A DNA stretch of 26,090 nucleotides from positions 1-26,090 of the forward strand of contig CAZPIC010000032.1 in the NCBI GenBank assembly GCA_964586835.1, read 5' to 3'. How positions within the stretch are numbered: the first letter of the stretch is position 1; every line of letters begins with the position of its first letter. Source of the DNA: CAZLYF01 sp964586835 (GTDB taxonomy: Bacteria > Bacillota > Clostridia > Christensenellales > Aristaeellaceae). The notes under the pieces were generated by a model. It was given only the letters and a program-made list of their open reading frames with translations, had not been told where the DNA came from and made no database searches. Below, one piece after another: positions 6,056 through 15,642 of the stretch. The translations under genes were made by a program, and so were the position numbers.

Positions 6056-7921
6056 TCAGCCCTGGATGCGGCCGAAGCGCCTGTCAAGCTCCTGTCGGGT
6101 AAAGGACAGCATCAGCGGTCTGCCATGCGGACACGTGGGGGTGATGTTGCCATCGAGCATGTCCCGCACCAGGGAGATTAAGGCCTGCTCCGGAAGCCTT
6201 TCTCCTCCCTTGACCGCGTACTTGCAGGCGGTCTGCAGGATGCGCTCCAGCTTCTTCTGCCCAGACAACGAGCCCGTTGACTCCAGCTCGTCCAGGGCTT
6301 CCCGGAGACAGCCCTCGGCCACGGGCTCCCCCAGTTCCATGGGGATCGCCTTCATCCGCACGCTGCGATCGCCGAAGTCTTCCAGGTCAAAGCCCACCCG
6401 TGCCAAAACAGACCGGTGTTCTGACAGGACGGCGTGTTCGCGCCAGGTCAGTTGCAGCACCCTTGGCAGCAGGAGCATCTGCGACACAGTCCCTTCCTCC
6501 AGGGCAGCAACCATGCGGTCATAGAGCAGGCGCTCGTGCAGGGCGTGCTGATCGCAGAGGATGAGCGCACCCCCGCCCTCAAAGAGGATGTAGGTGTCAA
6601 ACGCCGTGCCGATCAGGCGCACCTGCGTCGCCTCAAGCGCCGGCGTCAGCGTGGGCACGGGTTCGGCCTCCAGCTTCCTCGGGTGATCTTCAGCCGGGAC
6701 GTCAGCCACTTCCGTCAGGAAACGGGGAGCCTTTTCAGGTTCTTCGCGCGCTGGATCCCGAAGCCTCATCGCGTCCGCCACATCCCTGCCGGGAAGAGGG
6801 GATGTGGTCTTCAGGCTGTGGGGCTCTTGCGGCCTGAGCCCCGGCTCCACCTCGCTGCGGAGGATGCTTGCTTCCTGCCTTGCCACCGGCTCCCGGGGCA
6901 GAAGCGGCGGTGGCAGAGCCTGGGCTGCGCCCCCGAACACAAACTCCGATAGCACATTCTTTACAGCATCGTAGACAGAGTGCTCGTCCCTGAAGCGCAC
7001 CTCCCATTTATTTGGATGCACGTTCACATCCACCGCATCAAAGGGAAGCGTCAGGTGCAGCACGGACAGGGGAAAGCGGCCCGTGGGCACCCTTTGCCGC
7101 AGGGCTTCCTCAAGGGCCCGGGACAGAAGCTCACTGCGGATAGCCCGTCCATTTAAAAAGAAAGACTGATGAGAGCGGTTCCCACGCGCCTCATCGCCCA
7201 CCCCCACGTACCCTGACAGCAGGACGCCAGCCTGGTTCCCCTCGATGGAAATGAAGGCCTTCAGCGAAGAGGTCCCGTAAACACTCATGACAGCGCTTTC
7301 CAGCCTGCCCTCCCCGGGGCTGAACAGGAGGTTCTTGCCTTCGCTGGTGAGCCGGAACGAGGTCTCTGGCTGCGATAGGATCAGGCGCGTCATCAGGTCG
7401 CTGACCTGTGCGGCCTCCGTCTGGGGCCTTTTTTGAAAACCCCGCCTGACCGGCACATTGAAAAAGAGATCGCGCACCGTGACCGAGGTCCCCTCCGCGC
7501 AGGCGGCTTCGGCGATGTCAAGGATGCGGCCTCCCTCGTTGACAACCTTCATGCCCGAGGCACTTCCCCGCCTGCGCGAGAGGAGGGTCACCCGGGACAC
7601 CGCAGCAATGGAAGCCAGGGCCTCGCCGCGAAAGCCAAGCGTCCCCACATGGCTTAAATCTTCCGATGTACGCAGCTTGCTGGTGGCGTGCCGCTCAAAG
7701 GCCATGCGGAGGTCTTCTTCCGCGATGCCCACGCCGTTGTCTGTCACGCGCAGCAGGTCAAGACCCCCTGCCCTGATCTCCACCACCACCGAGGAAGCGC
7801 CCGCATCCATGCTGTTCTCGACCAGCTCCTTGATCGCGGCGGCAGGCCTTTCCACAACCTCGCCTGCGGCAATGTGGCCGATCACTTCGGGCGGGAGCTT
7901 TCTGATCTTTGTTTCAGCCAT
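6056..7921 (-). CDS. mutL: DNA mismatch repair protein MutL
   Basis: 621-aa mismatch repair protein that links MutS to strand incision. The N-terminal GHKL ATPase carries ELVENSMDAGA (E32, N36), DNGVGI (61-66) and GFRGEAL. A low-complexity linker rich in Pro, Glu and Arg (roughly 330-430) leads to the C-terminal domain. The endonuclease motif near residue 456 reads DQHALHERLLYD, so the usual last Glu of DQHA(X)2E(X)4E is Asp. ACKYAVK and CPHGRP, the other metal-site motifs, are present, so it is probably still an endonuclease. I chose ATG 7921, 7 bases after the mutS stop and preceded by GAGGG, rather than an in-frame ATG at 7951 inside mutS. Confidence 0.97.
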   Translation of the reverse strand: MAETKIRKLPPEVIGHIAAGEVVERPAAAIKELVENSMDAGASSVVVEIRAGGLDLLRVTDNGVGIAEEDLRMAFERHATSKLRTSEDLSHVGTLGFRGEALASIAAVSRVTLLSRRRGSASGMKVVNEGGRILDIAEAACAEGTSVTVRDLFFNVPVRRGFQKRPQTEAAQVSDLMTRLILSQPETSFRLTSEGKNLLFSPGEGRLESAVMSVYGTSSLKAFISIEGNQAGVLLSGYVGVGDEARGNRSHQSFFLNGRAIRSELLSRALEEALRQRVPTGRFPLSVLHLTLPFDAVDVNVHPNKWEVRFRDEHSVYDAVKNVLSEFVFGGAAQALPPPLLPREPVARQEASILRSEVEPGLRPQEPHSLKTTSPLPGRDVADAMRLRDPAREEPEKAPRFLTEVADVPAEDHPRKLEAEPVPTLTPALEATQVRLIGTAFDTYILFEGGGALILCDQHALHERLLYDRMVAALEEGTVSQMLLLPRVLQLTWREHAVLSEHRSVLARVGFDLEDFGDRSVRMKAIPMELGEPVAEGCLREALDELESTGSLSGQKKLERILQTACKYAVKGGERLPEQALISLVRDMLDGNITPTCPHGRPLMLSFTRQELDRRFGRIQG

Positions 7922-7928
7922 ACGGCCC

Positions 7929-10526
7929 TCAGAGCTTTCTTGCCTTTTCACGCAGCAAAAACAGCGCGTTCAGCGCATCCATCGGGCTCATGGACAGGAC
8001 GTCCATCCCGGAGAGTTCTTCCACCAGCTCCGTCTTGCCAAACTCCAACAACTCCATCTGGCGGTTTTTCCTGCCCCCGCGCTTTTCCAGGATGTTCTTG
8101 CCGATGGCGACCTGGTTGATATCGTTGACCTCAAGGCGGGCCTGGATCTCCCTGGCGCGGGCGATGACGGGGCCCGGCACGCCCGCCAGCTTCGCTACGT
8201 GCACGCCGAAGCTCTTGTCCGCACCTCCCGGCATGATCTTATGCAGGAAGACCACTTCCTCCCCCAGTTCCCGGACGGACACGCAGTAGTTCTGAACCCC
8301 CTGAAGCACGCCCTGAAGCTCAGAGAGCTCGTGGTAATGCGTGGCAAACAGCGTCTTGGCGCCCACGCGCTTGGGGTCTGCCAGGTATTCCACCGTCGCC
8401 CAGGCAATGCTCAGGCCGTCAAAGGTGCTGGTTCCGCGCCCGATCTCATCGAGGATCACCAGGGAACGCTGTGTCGCGGTACGCAGGATAAAGGCCAGCT
8501 CGCTCATCTCCACCATGAAGGTAGACTGCCCGGAAGCCAGGTCGTCCGAGGCCCCGACCCGGGTAAAGATGTTATCCACCAACGGCACCAGCGCGGAGGT
8601 GGCGGGAACAAAGCTTCCGATATGGGCCATCAGCGTAATCAGGGCTGTCTGGCGCAGGTAGGTGCTCTTCCCAGCCATATTAGGTCCGGTGATGATGAGC
8701 ATCCGCCGGTCCCCCCCGTCCATCGCCGTGTCGTTGGGGACGAAGTGCAGCCCTCCCAGGGTCTTTTCGACCACAGGGTGCCTCCCGTCGCGGATGTCCA
8801 TCTCCCCCTCCTCGCTGAGTACCGGGCAAATGAAGCCATTCTCCCGGGCAACCCGCGCCAGCGACACCAGGGCATCCAGGGTTTTAAAGCCCTGAGCCGT
8901 GCGCTGCAGGGCCCGAAGCTCAGCCGCCACCCGGTCTCGGACACCGTCAAAAAGCTTGGTTTCCAGCTTCACGGCTTCGTCTTGGGCGCCCAGCACCCGG
9001 CGCTCGATCTCCGCGAGCTCCTCGGTGGCGTAGCGCTCGGACGAGGCCAGCGTTTGCCGGCGTCGGTATTCGGGGGGGACCAGGGCAAGGTTGGACTTGG
9101 TGACCTCGATGTAGTAGCCAAAGACCCGGTTGTACTGGACCCGCAGGTTCCGGATGCCCGTCCGCTCGCGCTCCCGCGCTTCAAGGTCGGCCAGCCACTG
9201 GCGCCCCTCCGTCGCGGCGGCCCGAATGCCATCGAGCTCCTGGCTGTACCCCTTGCGGATGACGCCTCCCTCTGTAAGCAGGGCTGGTGTATCGGGGTCG
9301 ATGGCCTCTTCCAGGAGGTCGGCCAGCTCCGAAAGCGGGTCGATCAGTTCACACAGCCCACGGATGCCTGCCGCCTGAGCGGGCTTCAGAAGCTCCAGCA
9401 CGCGGGGTGCCTGCCTTAAGGACCTTAAAAGAGCCAGGCAGTCCCTGCCGTTGAAGGTGCCGTAGGAGATCTTGGACAGCAGGCGTTCCATATCGTAGAC
9501 GCGGCTCAGGCAGCCTGAGGCCTCCTCTGCGAGGACGGGCTCCCCGTGCAGGAAGGACACCGCCGACAGCCGTTCACGGATCAGGCTCACGTCCAGCAGC
9601 GGCGCCTCCACCCAGGCGCGCAGCATCCGTCCGCCCATGGCCGTCTGCGTCCGGTCCAGCAACCATAAAAGCGACCCCTGCAACGTGCGCGAACGCAGGC
9701 TTTCCGTCAGTTCCAAGTTTCGCCTGGTTGCCAGGTCCAGGGGCATGGTGTCGGAGGGCGCCAAAACGCGCAGCGCGCTGATATGCGACAGCGCGTTCTT
9801 TTGCGTCTCGGACAGGTAAGCGATCAGCGCCCCCCCCGCTGCTACGGCAGAAGTGTGGGAGCGGTCAAGCCCCAGGGCTTGAAGGGCTGAGACCTGGAAA
9901 TGGGCCAGCAGCGCCTCTCTTGCCTTTTCGGAGGAGAAATCCGCTGCCGGACGGGGCTGCAGGCAGGCTTCCGTGAAGCCTTTGACCTGGTCGGGAGCGT
10001 TGGTGATGACCTCGCTGGGCATCCGGGCTGAGAGGGCTGCTTCCAGGTCCGGCCCGGCGTCCGCCAGAGGGCGCAGAAAAAACTCCCCCGTCGTCACATC
10101 GCACAGGGCCATCCCGGCACGGCTGCCAGACACAAAGACAGAGGCGATGAAGTTGTTGCGCCTCTCTTCCAAGGAAGAAAAGTCCGACAGCGTGCCCGGG
10201 GTCACGACGCGGACCACCTCGCGCCTGACCAGGCCACGGGCAGCGGACGGATCCTCCGTCTGCTCGCAGACGGCCACCTGATAGCCCTTTTTGACCAGGC
10301 GGGTGATGTAGCTGTCCGCGGCATGCCAGGGAACCCCACACATGGGCGCCCGCTCTTCAAGCCCGCAGTCCCGCCCTGTGAGCGTCAGCTCCAGCTCGCG
10401 GCTCGCGGTGAGGGCATCCTCAAAGAACATCTCATAGAAATCGCCCAGGCGGAAGAAGAGGATCGCGCCCGGCGTCTGCTGTTTGATGCTCAGGTATTGC
10501 TGCATCATGGGAGTCAGTTCAGCCAT
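7929..10526 (-). CDS. mutS: DNA mismatch repair protein MutS
   Basis: 865-aa mismatch recognition ATPase. The mismatch-binding motif GDFYEMF is near residues 29-35, with the intercalating Phe and contacting Glu intact. The connector, lever and clamp domains follow, then the ATPase with Walker A GPNMAGKST, Walker B VILDEIGRGTSTFDG and ATHYHEL. The length matches MutS1. The start at ATG 10526 shares one base with the miaB stop (TGATG); an upstream in-frame start at 10676 lies inside miaB and adds 50 residues unlike the family. MutL follows 7 bases downstream. Confidence 0.98.
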   Translation of the reverse strand: MAELTPMMQQYLSIKQQTPGAILFFRLGDFYEMFFEDALTASRELELTLTGRDCGLEERAPMCGVPWHAADSYITRLVKKGYQVAVCEQTEDPSAARGLVRREVVRVVTPGTLSDFSSLEERRNNFIASVFVSGSRAGMALCDVTTGEFFLRPLADAGPDLEAALSARMPSEVITNAPDQVKGFTEACLQPRPAADFSSEKAREALLAHFQVSALQALGLDRSHTSAVAAGGALIAYLSETQKNALSHISALRVLAPSDTMPLDLATRRNLELTESLRSRTLQGSLLWLLDRTQTAMGGRMLRAWVEAPLLDVSLIRERLSAVSFLHGEPVLAEEASGCLSRVYDMERLLSKISYGTFNGRDCLALLRSLRQAPRVLELLKPAQAAGIRGLCELIDPLSELADLLEEAIDPDTPALLTEGGVIRKGYSQELDGIRAAATEGRQWLADLEARERERTGIRNLRVQYNRVFGYYIEVTKSNLALVPPEYRRRQTLASSERYATEELAEIERRVLGAQDEAVKLETKLFDGVRDRVAAELRALQRTAQGFKTLDALVSLARVARENGFICPVLSEEGEMDIRDGRHPVVEKTLGGLHFVPNDTAMDGGDRRMLIITGPNMAGKSTYLRQTALITLMAHIGSFVPATSALVPLVDNIFTRVGASDDLASGQSTFMVEMSELAFILRTATQRSLVILDEIGRGTSTFDGLSIAWATVEYLADPKRVGAKTLFATHYHELSELQGVLQGVQNYCVSVRELGEEVVFLHKIMPGGADKSFGVHVAKLAGVPGPVIARAREIQARLEVNDINQVAIGKNILEKRGGRKNRQMELLEFGKTELVEELSGMDVLSMSPMDALNALFLLREKARKL

Positions 10527-11944
10527 CACCCTGCCCCCAGCTGCGCCACCGGCACCCCGCGCAGGGTGTTGCTGCCAGCCCCGGTCAGACGCACCGGGAC
10601 GATAGACCCCGTCAGCGAGATGTCGCCCGGAAAGTTTACGGAGATGTTGCGCCCGCTCTTGCCCGTAAGCTGCCAATCGCGGCGCCGGGAGGAGCCTTCC
10701 ACCAAAACCTCCACGCGCTCCCCGATCAGGGAATGCAAAACGCGCCTGGTGATCTCCTCCTGCAACGCAATCAGGCGTCCGAGGCGATCCTTTGATACTT
10801 CGGGTGCTACGCGCCCGGGCAAGCCAGCCGCGCGGGTCCCTGTCCTCGGACTGTACACAAAGGTGAACGCGCTGTCGTACCCCACGGTCTTCACCAGCGC
10901 GAGGGTCTGGCTGAAGTCGTCCTCCGTCTCACCGGGAAAGGCCACGATGATGTCGCTGGTCATGCCGATGCCGGGGACCATTTTTCGAAGCCTTTCGACC
11001 TTGTCAAGGTATTCACCGGCTGTATAGCCGCGGTTCATCAGGCGCAGCACCCGGTCGCTCCCGGACTGAACTGGCAGATGAAGGTGCGGGCAGACCGCCC
11101 TGTTGCTTGCCATCTCTTCAATGAGCCTGTCGGAGAGGTCCTTGGGATGAGAGGTCATGAAGCGGATGCGCTGAAGGCCCGCAGCCTCAAGCTTTGACAG
11201 AAGCTCCGGGAAAGCGATGCCGCCGTTGTCTTTGCCATAGGAGTTGACATTCTGGCCTAAAAGGGTCACCTCCCTGACGCCCAGCTTAAGCAGGGACTCC
11301 ACCTCTTTGAGGATGTCTCCTTCCGCCCGGGAGCGCTCCCTGCCACGCACATAGGGCACCACACAGTAGCTGCAGAAGTTGTCACAGCCCACCATGATGT
11401 TGACGTACGCCTTGAAAGGGGAAGAGCGCTCTGCGGGCAGCCCCTCCAGGAGCAGATCATCCTCTGCGGGCTCGCACAAAACGCGTTCCTCGGTGTCGAT
11501 GACCGCGAGCAGGTACTCCCCCAGACGGTGGAGGCTGCGCCCGCCGAAGGCCAGGTCCACGAAGGGCAGCTCGCGCCGGACCCTCTCGGCCATCCCCTCC
11601 TGCTGCATCATGCATCCACAGATGCCGATGATCATGTGCGGTCTTTGTTTTTTTGCTTCATTGAGCGCGAAGACATTCCCCAGTGCCCGCCTCTCAGCGT
11701 TGTCGCGGACACAGCAGGTGTTGAAGAGGACCAGATCCGCCTCCTCGCGCCGGGACTCGGGGCTTAGGCCCATCTCGCGCAGCAGGCCCGCCAGCGTCTC
11801 GGAATCCCGGTCGTTCATCTGGCAGCCGTAGGTCACCACGTGGAAGCTGTGAGGCCTGCGGGGGTGGTGCTTCACCTGCAGGCGGAAGCCGCGCTGGATG
11901 TCCGTTTCCTCTGACGACAGACAAGCTGTGGGTACAGACGTCAT
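10526..11944 (-). CDS. miaB: tRNA-2-methylthio-N6-dimethylallyladenosine synthase MiaB
   Basis: 472-aa radical SAM methylthiotransferase converting i6A37 to ms2i6A37 in tRNA. The N-terminal domain binds one 4Fe-4S cluster through Cys41 (TYGCQMN), Cys77 (NTCCVR) and Cys111 (GCMMQQ). The radical SAM motif CDNFCSYC gives Cys187, Cys191 and Cys194, followed by VPYVRGRERSR. A C-terminal TRAM domain ends the protein (IGERVEVLVEG). ATG 11944 overlaps the RNase stop as ATGA, with GGGAGCG upstream. The presence of miaA in the same operon and RGRERSR favour MiaB over the related MtaB or RimO. Confidence 0.95.
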   Translation of the reverse strand: MTSVPTACLSSEETDIQRGFRLQVKHHPRRPHSFHVVTYGCQMNDRDSETLAGLLREMGLSPESRREEADLVLFNTCCVRDNAERRALGNVFALNEAKKQRPHMIIGICGCMMQQEGMAERVRRELPFVDLAFGGRSLHRLGEYLLAVIDTEERVLCEPAEDDLLLEGLPAERSSPFKAYVNIMVGCDNFCSYCVVPYVRGRERSRAEGDILKEVESLLKLGVREVTLLGQNVNSYGKDNGGIAFPELLSKLEAAGLQRIRFMTSHPKDLSDRLIEEMASNRAVCPHLHLPVQSGSDRVLRLMNRGYTAGEYLDKVERLRKMVPGIGMTSDIIVAFPGETEDDFSQTLALVKTVGYDSAFTFVYSPRTGTRAAGLPGRVAPEVSKDRLGRLIALQEEITRRVLHSLIGERVEVLVEGSSRRRDWQLTGKSGRNISVNFPGDISLTGSIVPVRLTGAGSNTLRGVPVAQLGAG

Positions 11945-13113
11945 GAAAGCACGCTCCCTTCCTCCACGCTGAGGGCAAAGCCCGTTCCACCGCACGCGGG
12001 GCAGGCGCGCAGCGTCTCCGCCCGAAGCGGTTCCTCGGATTTTTTCCGGGTCAGCTCCACAAGCCCCAGGGAGGTAAACCCGTGCACTACCGTCTTGACC
12101 CGGTCTTCCCTGAGGGCGGCCTCCAGGCGCGCAAGCAGTGTTTCTCTGCTTTTTTCTTCGTGCATGTCTATAAAGTCCACTAGAACGATGCCACCCGCAC
12201 GCCTTAAGCGCAGGAGGCGCGCAATCTCGTCCGCCGCCTCCAGGTTCAATGCAAGCACCGAGCTTTCCTTGTTCTGTCCCGCACTGTGGCCGCTCGTATT
12301 GACGTCAATGACCGTCATCGCCTCGCAGGGGTCGATGATCAGCGTGCCCCCACTCTTTAAGTATACCCTCCTGCGAAGCGCCTTGCGCAGCTGTTCGCGC
12401 ACCGACCACAGCGCAAAGGGTTCCGGGTGCGTATCGCAGGGGATCCCATCGGGGAGAGGCACGTCGCTGCAGTTTGTAATGAGCTTGTCCGGGGCATCCC
12501 CCATATCCCGCAGGAGCCTCTCCAGTGGACCCGGCCCCTGAAGCAGAAACGCAGGGGCGGAGGAGGACGCGGCCTTCCTGAGGACTGCCTCCCATTGTTC
12601 AAGCAGCGCGCGGATCTCTGTCGCGACTGCCTCCCCATCCTTCCCAGCCGCGTACGCGCGCATCACAAGCCCCATCCCCTCAGGCACGCTCTCGCGTGCC
12701 ACGCGCACAAGCCGGTCCCTTTCCTGTCTGTCTGCCACGCGGGCCGATACATGGATCCCGCGGCTGACGGGCAGCAGGATCGCCAGGCGGCCGACCAGGG
12801 TGATATCCCGGCTGAGAAAGGGGGACTTGCCCTGCGTCGGCGGCTTTCTGATCTGGACGATCAGCTCGTCCCCTGACCGTGGCCGTACGCCGACAGGGAT
12901 CCCGTCCAGCGGAAGAAAGCCCTCCATCTCCGGAGAAAGGCGGACAAAGACAGCCGAGAGGCTCTTGAGGAAGCGGGTGACCCGGCCCAGGTAAACGCTT
13001 TCCACAAGGGTCTCCTCGCCGGCCCATACATGGCCGTAATCCGACAGACGCCCCTCCTTAAGAAGGGCATACTCCGTCACACCGGCGTCCGACTCAAGCA
13101 ACAGAAGCTTCAC
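11941..13113 (-). CDS. rng: Ribonuclease E/G family protein
   Basis: 390-aa single-strand-specific endoribonuclease of the RNase G type, shorter than E. coli RNase G (489 aa). The order is an N-terminal S1 RNA-binding region (about 35-110; VYLGRVTRFLKSLSAVFVRL), the central region with FALWSVREQLRKALRRRVYLKSGGTLIID, and the DNase I-like catalytic site with the metal aspartates in VIDVNTSG and VDFIDMHEEKSR. The zinc-link motif CPACGGTG is near the C-terminus. The start is GTG 13113, overlapping the previous stop as GTGA with GGAGG upstream. In Clostridia this gene commonly follows the TIGR03960 and TIGR03936 genes, as here, but is then usually followed by rplU and rpmA, which are absent. Confidence 0.92.
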   Translation of the reverse strand: MKLLLLESDAGVTEYALLKEGRLSDYGHVWAGEETLVESVYLGRVTRFLKSLSAVFVRLSPEMEGFLPLDGIPVGVRPRSGDELIVQIRKPPTQGKSPFLSRDITLVGRLAILLPVSRGIHVSARVADRQERDRLVRVARESVPEGMGLVMRAYAAGKDGEAVATEIRALLEQWEAVLRKAASSSAPAFLLQGPGPLERLLRDMGDAPDKLITNCSDVPLPDGIPCDTHPEPFALWSVREQLRKALRRRVYLKSGGTLIIDPCEAMTVIDVNTSGHSAGQNKESSVLALNLEAADEIARLLRLRRAGGIVLVDFIDMHEEKSRETLLARLEAALREDRVKTVVHGFTSLGLVELTRKKSEEPLRAETLRACPACGGTGFALSVEEGSVLS

Positions 13114-13763
13114 GCTTCCTCCAGTGGCCTGAAATCCTGTGCGTACAGACGCGTCCTGGCGATGCGGCACCGAGGCACCGGGATGCCCCCAAAGGCGGAG
13201 AGAGAGGAGAGCAAAACCTCCGGCCGCAGGGTGCCCGACTCCCTGAGCGCGAGCACCGCGCGCAGCCTGTCCCCCTTTGTCAGGATGTTGATGATCAGCG
13301 GGCGCAGGTCAAAGGTCTTTTCACCCTTTTTGGTCCTGTGTCGGGCCAGGATACTCTCCCTTTCAAGGAAGTCCGGCACGGCGTCAAGGAGTTCCTCCGT
13401 GGCGGTCAGCGGCACGATCTCATATTCGGCCGCAGCCAACAGGGCCATCGGGGCCGGATGCCCATCTCCCACCTGCCGGCAGCTCACCAGGTAAAGCCCC
13501 TGGGGAAGCGCTGCCTGGAAGGCCTCCGCGAAGTCCTTCTGGGCGACGGGCCGCTCAAGGCGGACATCCATGACCTCGTTGTGCCCGTCGATCCCCACAG
13601 CCAGCGGCGCAGCAAAAGTGATCAGCATATGCGGGTTGAAGCCCTGGGAGTAGGCGACGGGCAGGCCGCTTCTTCGCAGCGCACGCTGCATCGCCCGTGT
13701 CAGGTCGAGATGCCCCACGTGACGGAGGCAACCATCCTTGCGGTAGACGACCCTCATCTTCAT
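13110..13763 (-). CDS. TIGR03936 family radical SAM-associated protein (DUF2344)
   Basis: 217-aa partner of the TIGR03960 radical SAM protein encoded just upstream; the molecular role is not known to me. Family hallmarks are RHVGHLDLTRAMQRALRRSGLPVAYSQGFNPH-like sequence at about residues 15-45 and the basic stretch around HRTKKGEKTFDLRPLI. It has no radical SAM cysteine motif of its own. ATG 13763 overlaps the upstream stop as ATGA; a GGGGGTG stretch about 10 bases upstream may serve as ribosome binding site. Some genomes carry the two proteins fused; the overlap here fits a working pair. Confidence 0.9.
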   Translation of the reverse strand: MKMRVVYRKDGCLRHVGHLDLTRAMQRALRRSGLPVAYSQGFNPHMLITFAAPLAVGIDGHNEVMDVRLERPVAQKDFAEAFQAALPQGLYLVSCRQVGDGHPAPMALLAAAEYEIVPLTATEELLDAVPDFLERESILARHRTKKGEKTFDLRPLIINILTKGDRLRAVLALRESGTLRPEVLLSSLSAFGGIPVPRCRIARTRLYAQDFRPLEEA

Positions 13764-15607
13764 GGGCAGCACACCCCCGGCAGCCGGTGGATCCCGCAGC
13801 CCGCGCACTGCTCCCGGCAGTCAGCCATGACAGCGCCCTCCAGGGCGCGCAGCCTTTCATGCCACAGGAAGTCCCGGGTGACACCGGCGTCGATGAAATC
13901 CCATGGCAGGACTTCGTCCCTTTCGCGCGCCCGGCCGGCATAAAAGGCCGGGTCAAGCCCGCAACGCTCAAAGGCTTCAAGCCACCGGTCAAAGCGGAAG
14001 TGCTCGCTCCACCCATCCAGGCGGCAGCCCAGTTTCCACGCTGCATGGATCACCTCGCCGATGCGGCGATCGCCTCTTGACAGGCAGGCCTCCACGAGGC
14101 TGAGCTCTGCGTCATGCCAGTTCAACACGACGCCCTTCATGGAAAGGATCTCCCGAAGCCTGGCCTGTTTTTGACGGACTGTGTCAAGGGTATCCTGCGC
14201 CTCCCACTGAAAGGGGGTGAAGGGCTTGGGAATAAAGGTCGCCACGCTGACGGTAACCTTTAAGCTTCTGGGCCTTGACCCCCGGGGCAGGGAGTGGTAG
14301 GTATCCGTCACCAGGCGGACCGCAGAAGCAATGCCGTCAATATCTTCATCCGTCTCTGCAGGCAGGCCGATCATGAAGTAGAGCTTCACGCTGTCCCAGC
14401 CACTTTCAAAGGCGTCCCGCACAGCGCGGACCAGGTCCTCGTCCGTGACGCCCTTGTTGATGATATCCCTCAGCTTCTGTGTGCCGGCCTCAGGCGCCAG
14501 TGTCAATCCGGTCTTTCTCAGTTCCCGGCTCTGCTGAAGGGAGGTCCTGACCAGGCTGTCCAGGCGCAGGGATGGCAAAGAGAGAGAAACCCTGCGCTCC
14601 CGAAAGCGGTCCATCAGCCCTTCCACCAGCTCCGCCAGCTTGCTGTAGTCACCGCTTGAGAGGGAGGACAGGGAGATCTCCTCGTAACCTGTCGCCTCCA
14701 CCAGGCTTTCAGCCAGGCGAAAGAGGGTCTCCAGGCTGCGCTCCCTCACCGGCCTGTAGATCATGCCCGCCTGACAAAACCTGCATCCACGTCCGCAGCC
14801 CCTCATGATCTCAAGCACAATGCGGTCATGGACCACCTGCAGATAGGGAAGGGGAATGCTGTCCGGATAGGCTGCGGCGTCCAGGTCTGCCTCAATCCGT
14901 TTGCGGACACGCGCAGGCGTCTCCTCTGTGCGGGGCGTGAAGGCCTTCAACCTCCCGTCCGCATGGTAGGAAGCCTCGTAGAGCGAGGGTACGTAGACCC
15001 CCTCAATGCTGGAGAGCGCCTCTATGATCTCCCGACGAGGTCGCCCCTCTCGTTTCATGCGGCCTACCAGTCGCGTCATCTCAAGGATTCCCGTTTCCCC
15101 ATCTCCCAGAAGAAAGGCGTCGATGAACGACGAAAGGGGTTCGGGGTTAAAGGCGCAGGGGCCGCCCGCCACAACGATGGGCGCGTCGGGGCCCCGGTCA
15201 CGGCCAAAGACAGCGATGCCGCCCAGGTCCAGCATTTCAAGGATGTTGGTATAACTCATCTCATACTGCAGCGTGAACCCCACCAGATCAAAATCCCGCA
15301 GAGGGGTGCGCGTTTCCAGCGAAAACAGCGGCACCCCCGCCTGCCTGAGCTCGCCGGCCATGTCCGTCCAAGGCATAAACACGCGCTCGCAGAGAGCCTG
15401 AGGCTCAGCGTTGAGCACATGGCAGAGGATCTTCATCCCCAGATGGGACATGCCCACCTCGTAGACGTCAGGAAAACACAGGGCAAAGGCCGTGGTGTCC
15501 GGCCCCCTTGGCTTGAGCTCTGTATTCATTTCACCGCCGGTATAGCGGGCAGGCTTCTCTACGCTTTCAAGCAGCGCTTCGATCAGCGCGTTGTGGGTTT
15601 CCTTCAA
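13760..15607 (-). CDS. TIGR03960 family B12-binding-like radical SAM protein
   Basis: 615-aa protein with an N-terminal cobalamin-binding-like region (PDVYEVGMSHLGMKIL near 45-60) and a radical SAM domain with CGRGCRFC near residues 270-278. LAPEAGTQKLRDIINKG is also typical. The reaction is unknown. I chose TTG 15607 because GGAGG is 9 bases upstream and the residues that follow match the usual family start (VEKPARYTGGE soon after). An open frame back to GTG 15637 has no ribosome binding site and its start would coincide with the predicted transcription start. It is the first gene of the eight-gene operon. Confidence 0.9.
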   Translation of the reverse strand: MKETHNALIEALLESVEKPARYTGGEMNTELKPRGPDTTAFALCFPDVYEVGMSHLGMKILCHVLNAEPQALCERVFMPWTDMAGELRQAGVPLFSLETRTPLRDFDLVGFTLQYEMSYTNILEMLDLGGIAVFGRDRGPDAPIVVAGGPCAFNPEPLSSFIDAFLLGDGETGILEMTRLVGRMKREGRPRREIIEALSSIEGVYVPSLYEASYHADGRLKAFTPRTEETPARVRKRIEADLDAAAYPDSIPLPYLQVVHDRIVLEIMRGCGRGCRFCQAGMIYRPVRERSLETLFRLAESLVEATGYEEISLSSLSSGDYSKLAELVEGLMDRFRERRVSLSLPSLRLDSLVRTSLQQSRELRKTGLTLAPEAGTQKLRDIINKGVTDEDLVRAVRDAFESGWDSVKLYFMIGLPAETDEDIDGIASAVRLVTDTYHSLPRGSRPRSLKVTVSVATFIPKPFTPFQWEAQDTLDTVRQKQARLREILSMKGVVLNWHDAELSLVEACLSRGDRRIGEVIHAAWKLGCRLDGWSEHFRFDRWLEAFERCGLDPAFYAGRARERDEVLPWDFIDAGVTRDFLWHERLRALEGAVMADCREQCAGCGIHRLPGVCCP

Positions 15608-15642
15608 AAAGCCTGCCCTCCGGTTGAATGGGTTCACACCGC

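Noticed and set aside
5619..6524. 301-codon plus-strand open frame opposite miaA and mutL
   Set aside because: Antisense shadow; Arg/Ser/Pro-rich with no domain.
7458..9419. 653-codon plus-strand open frame opposite mutS and mutL
   Set aside because: It is antisense to two well-supported genes in GC-rich DNA; the sequence is His/Pro/Arg-rich, has no recognisable domain and crosses the mutS/mutL junction.
10527..10676. 50-residue N-terminal extension of MutS
   Set aside because: The extension lies inside miaB, is unlike MutS family starts, and the ATG at 10526 is coupled to the miaB stop.
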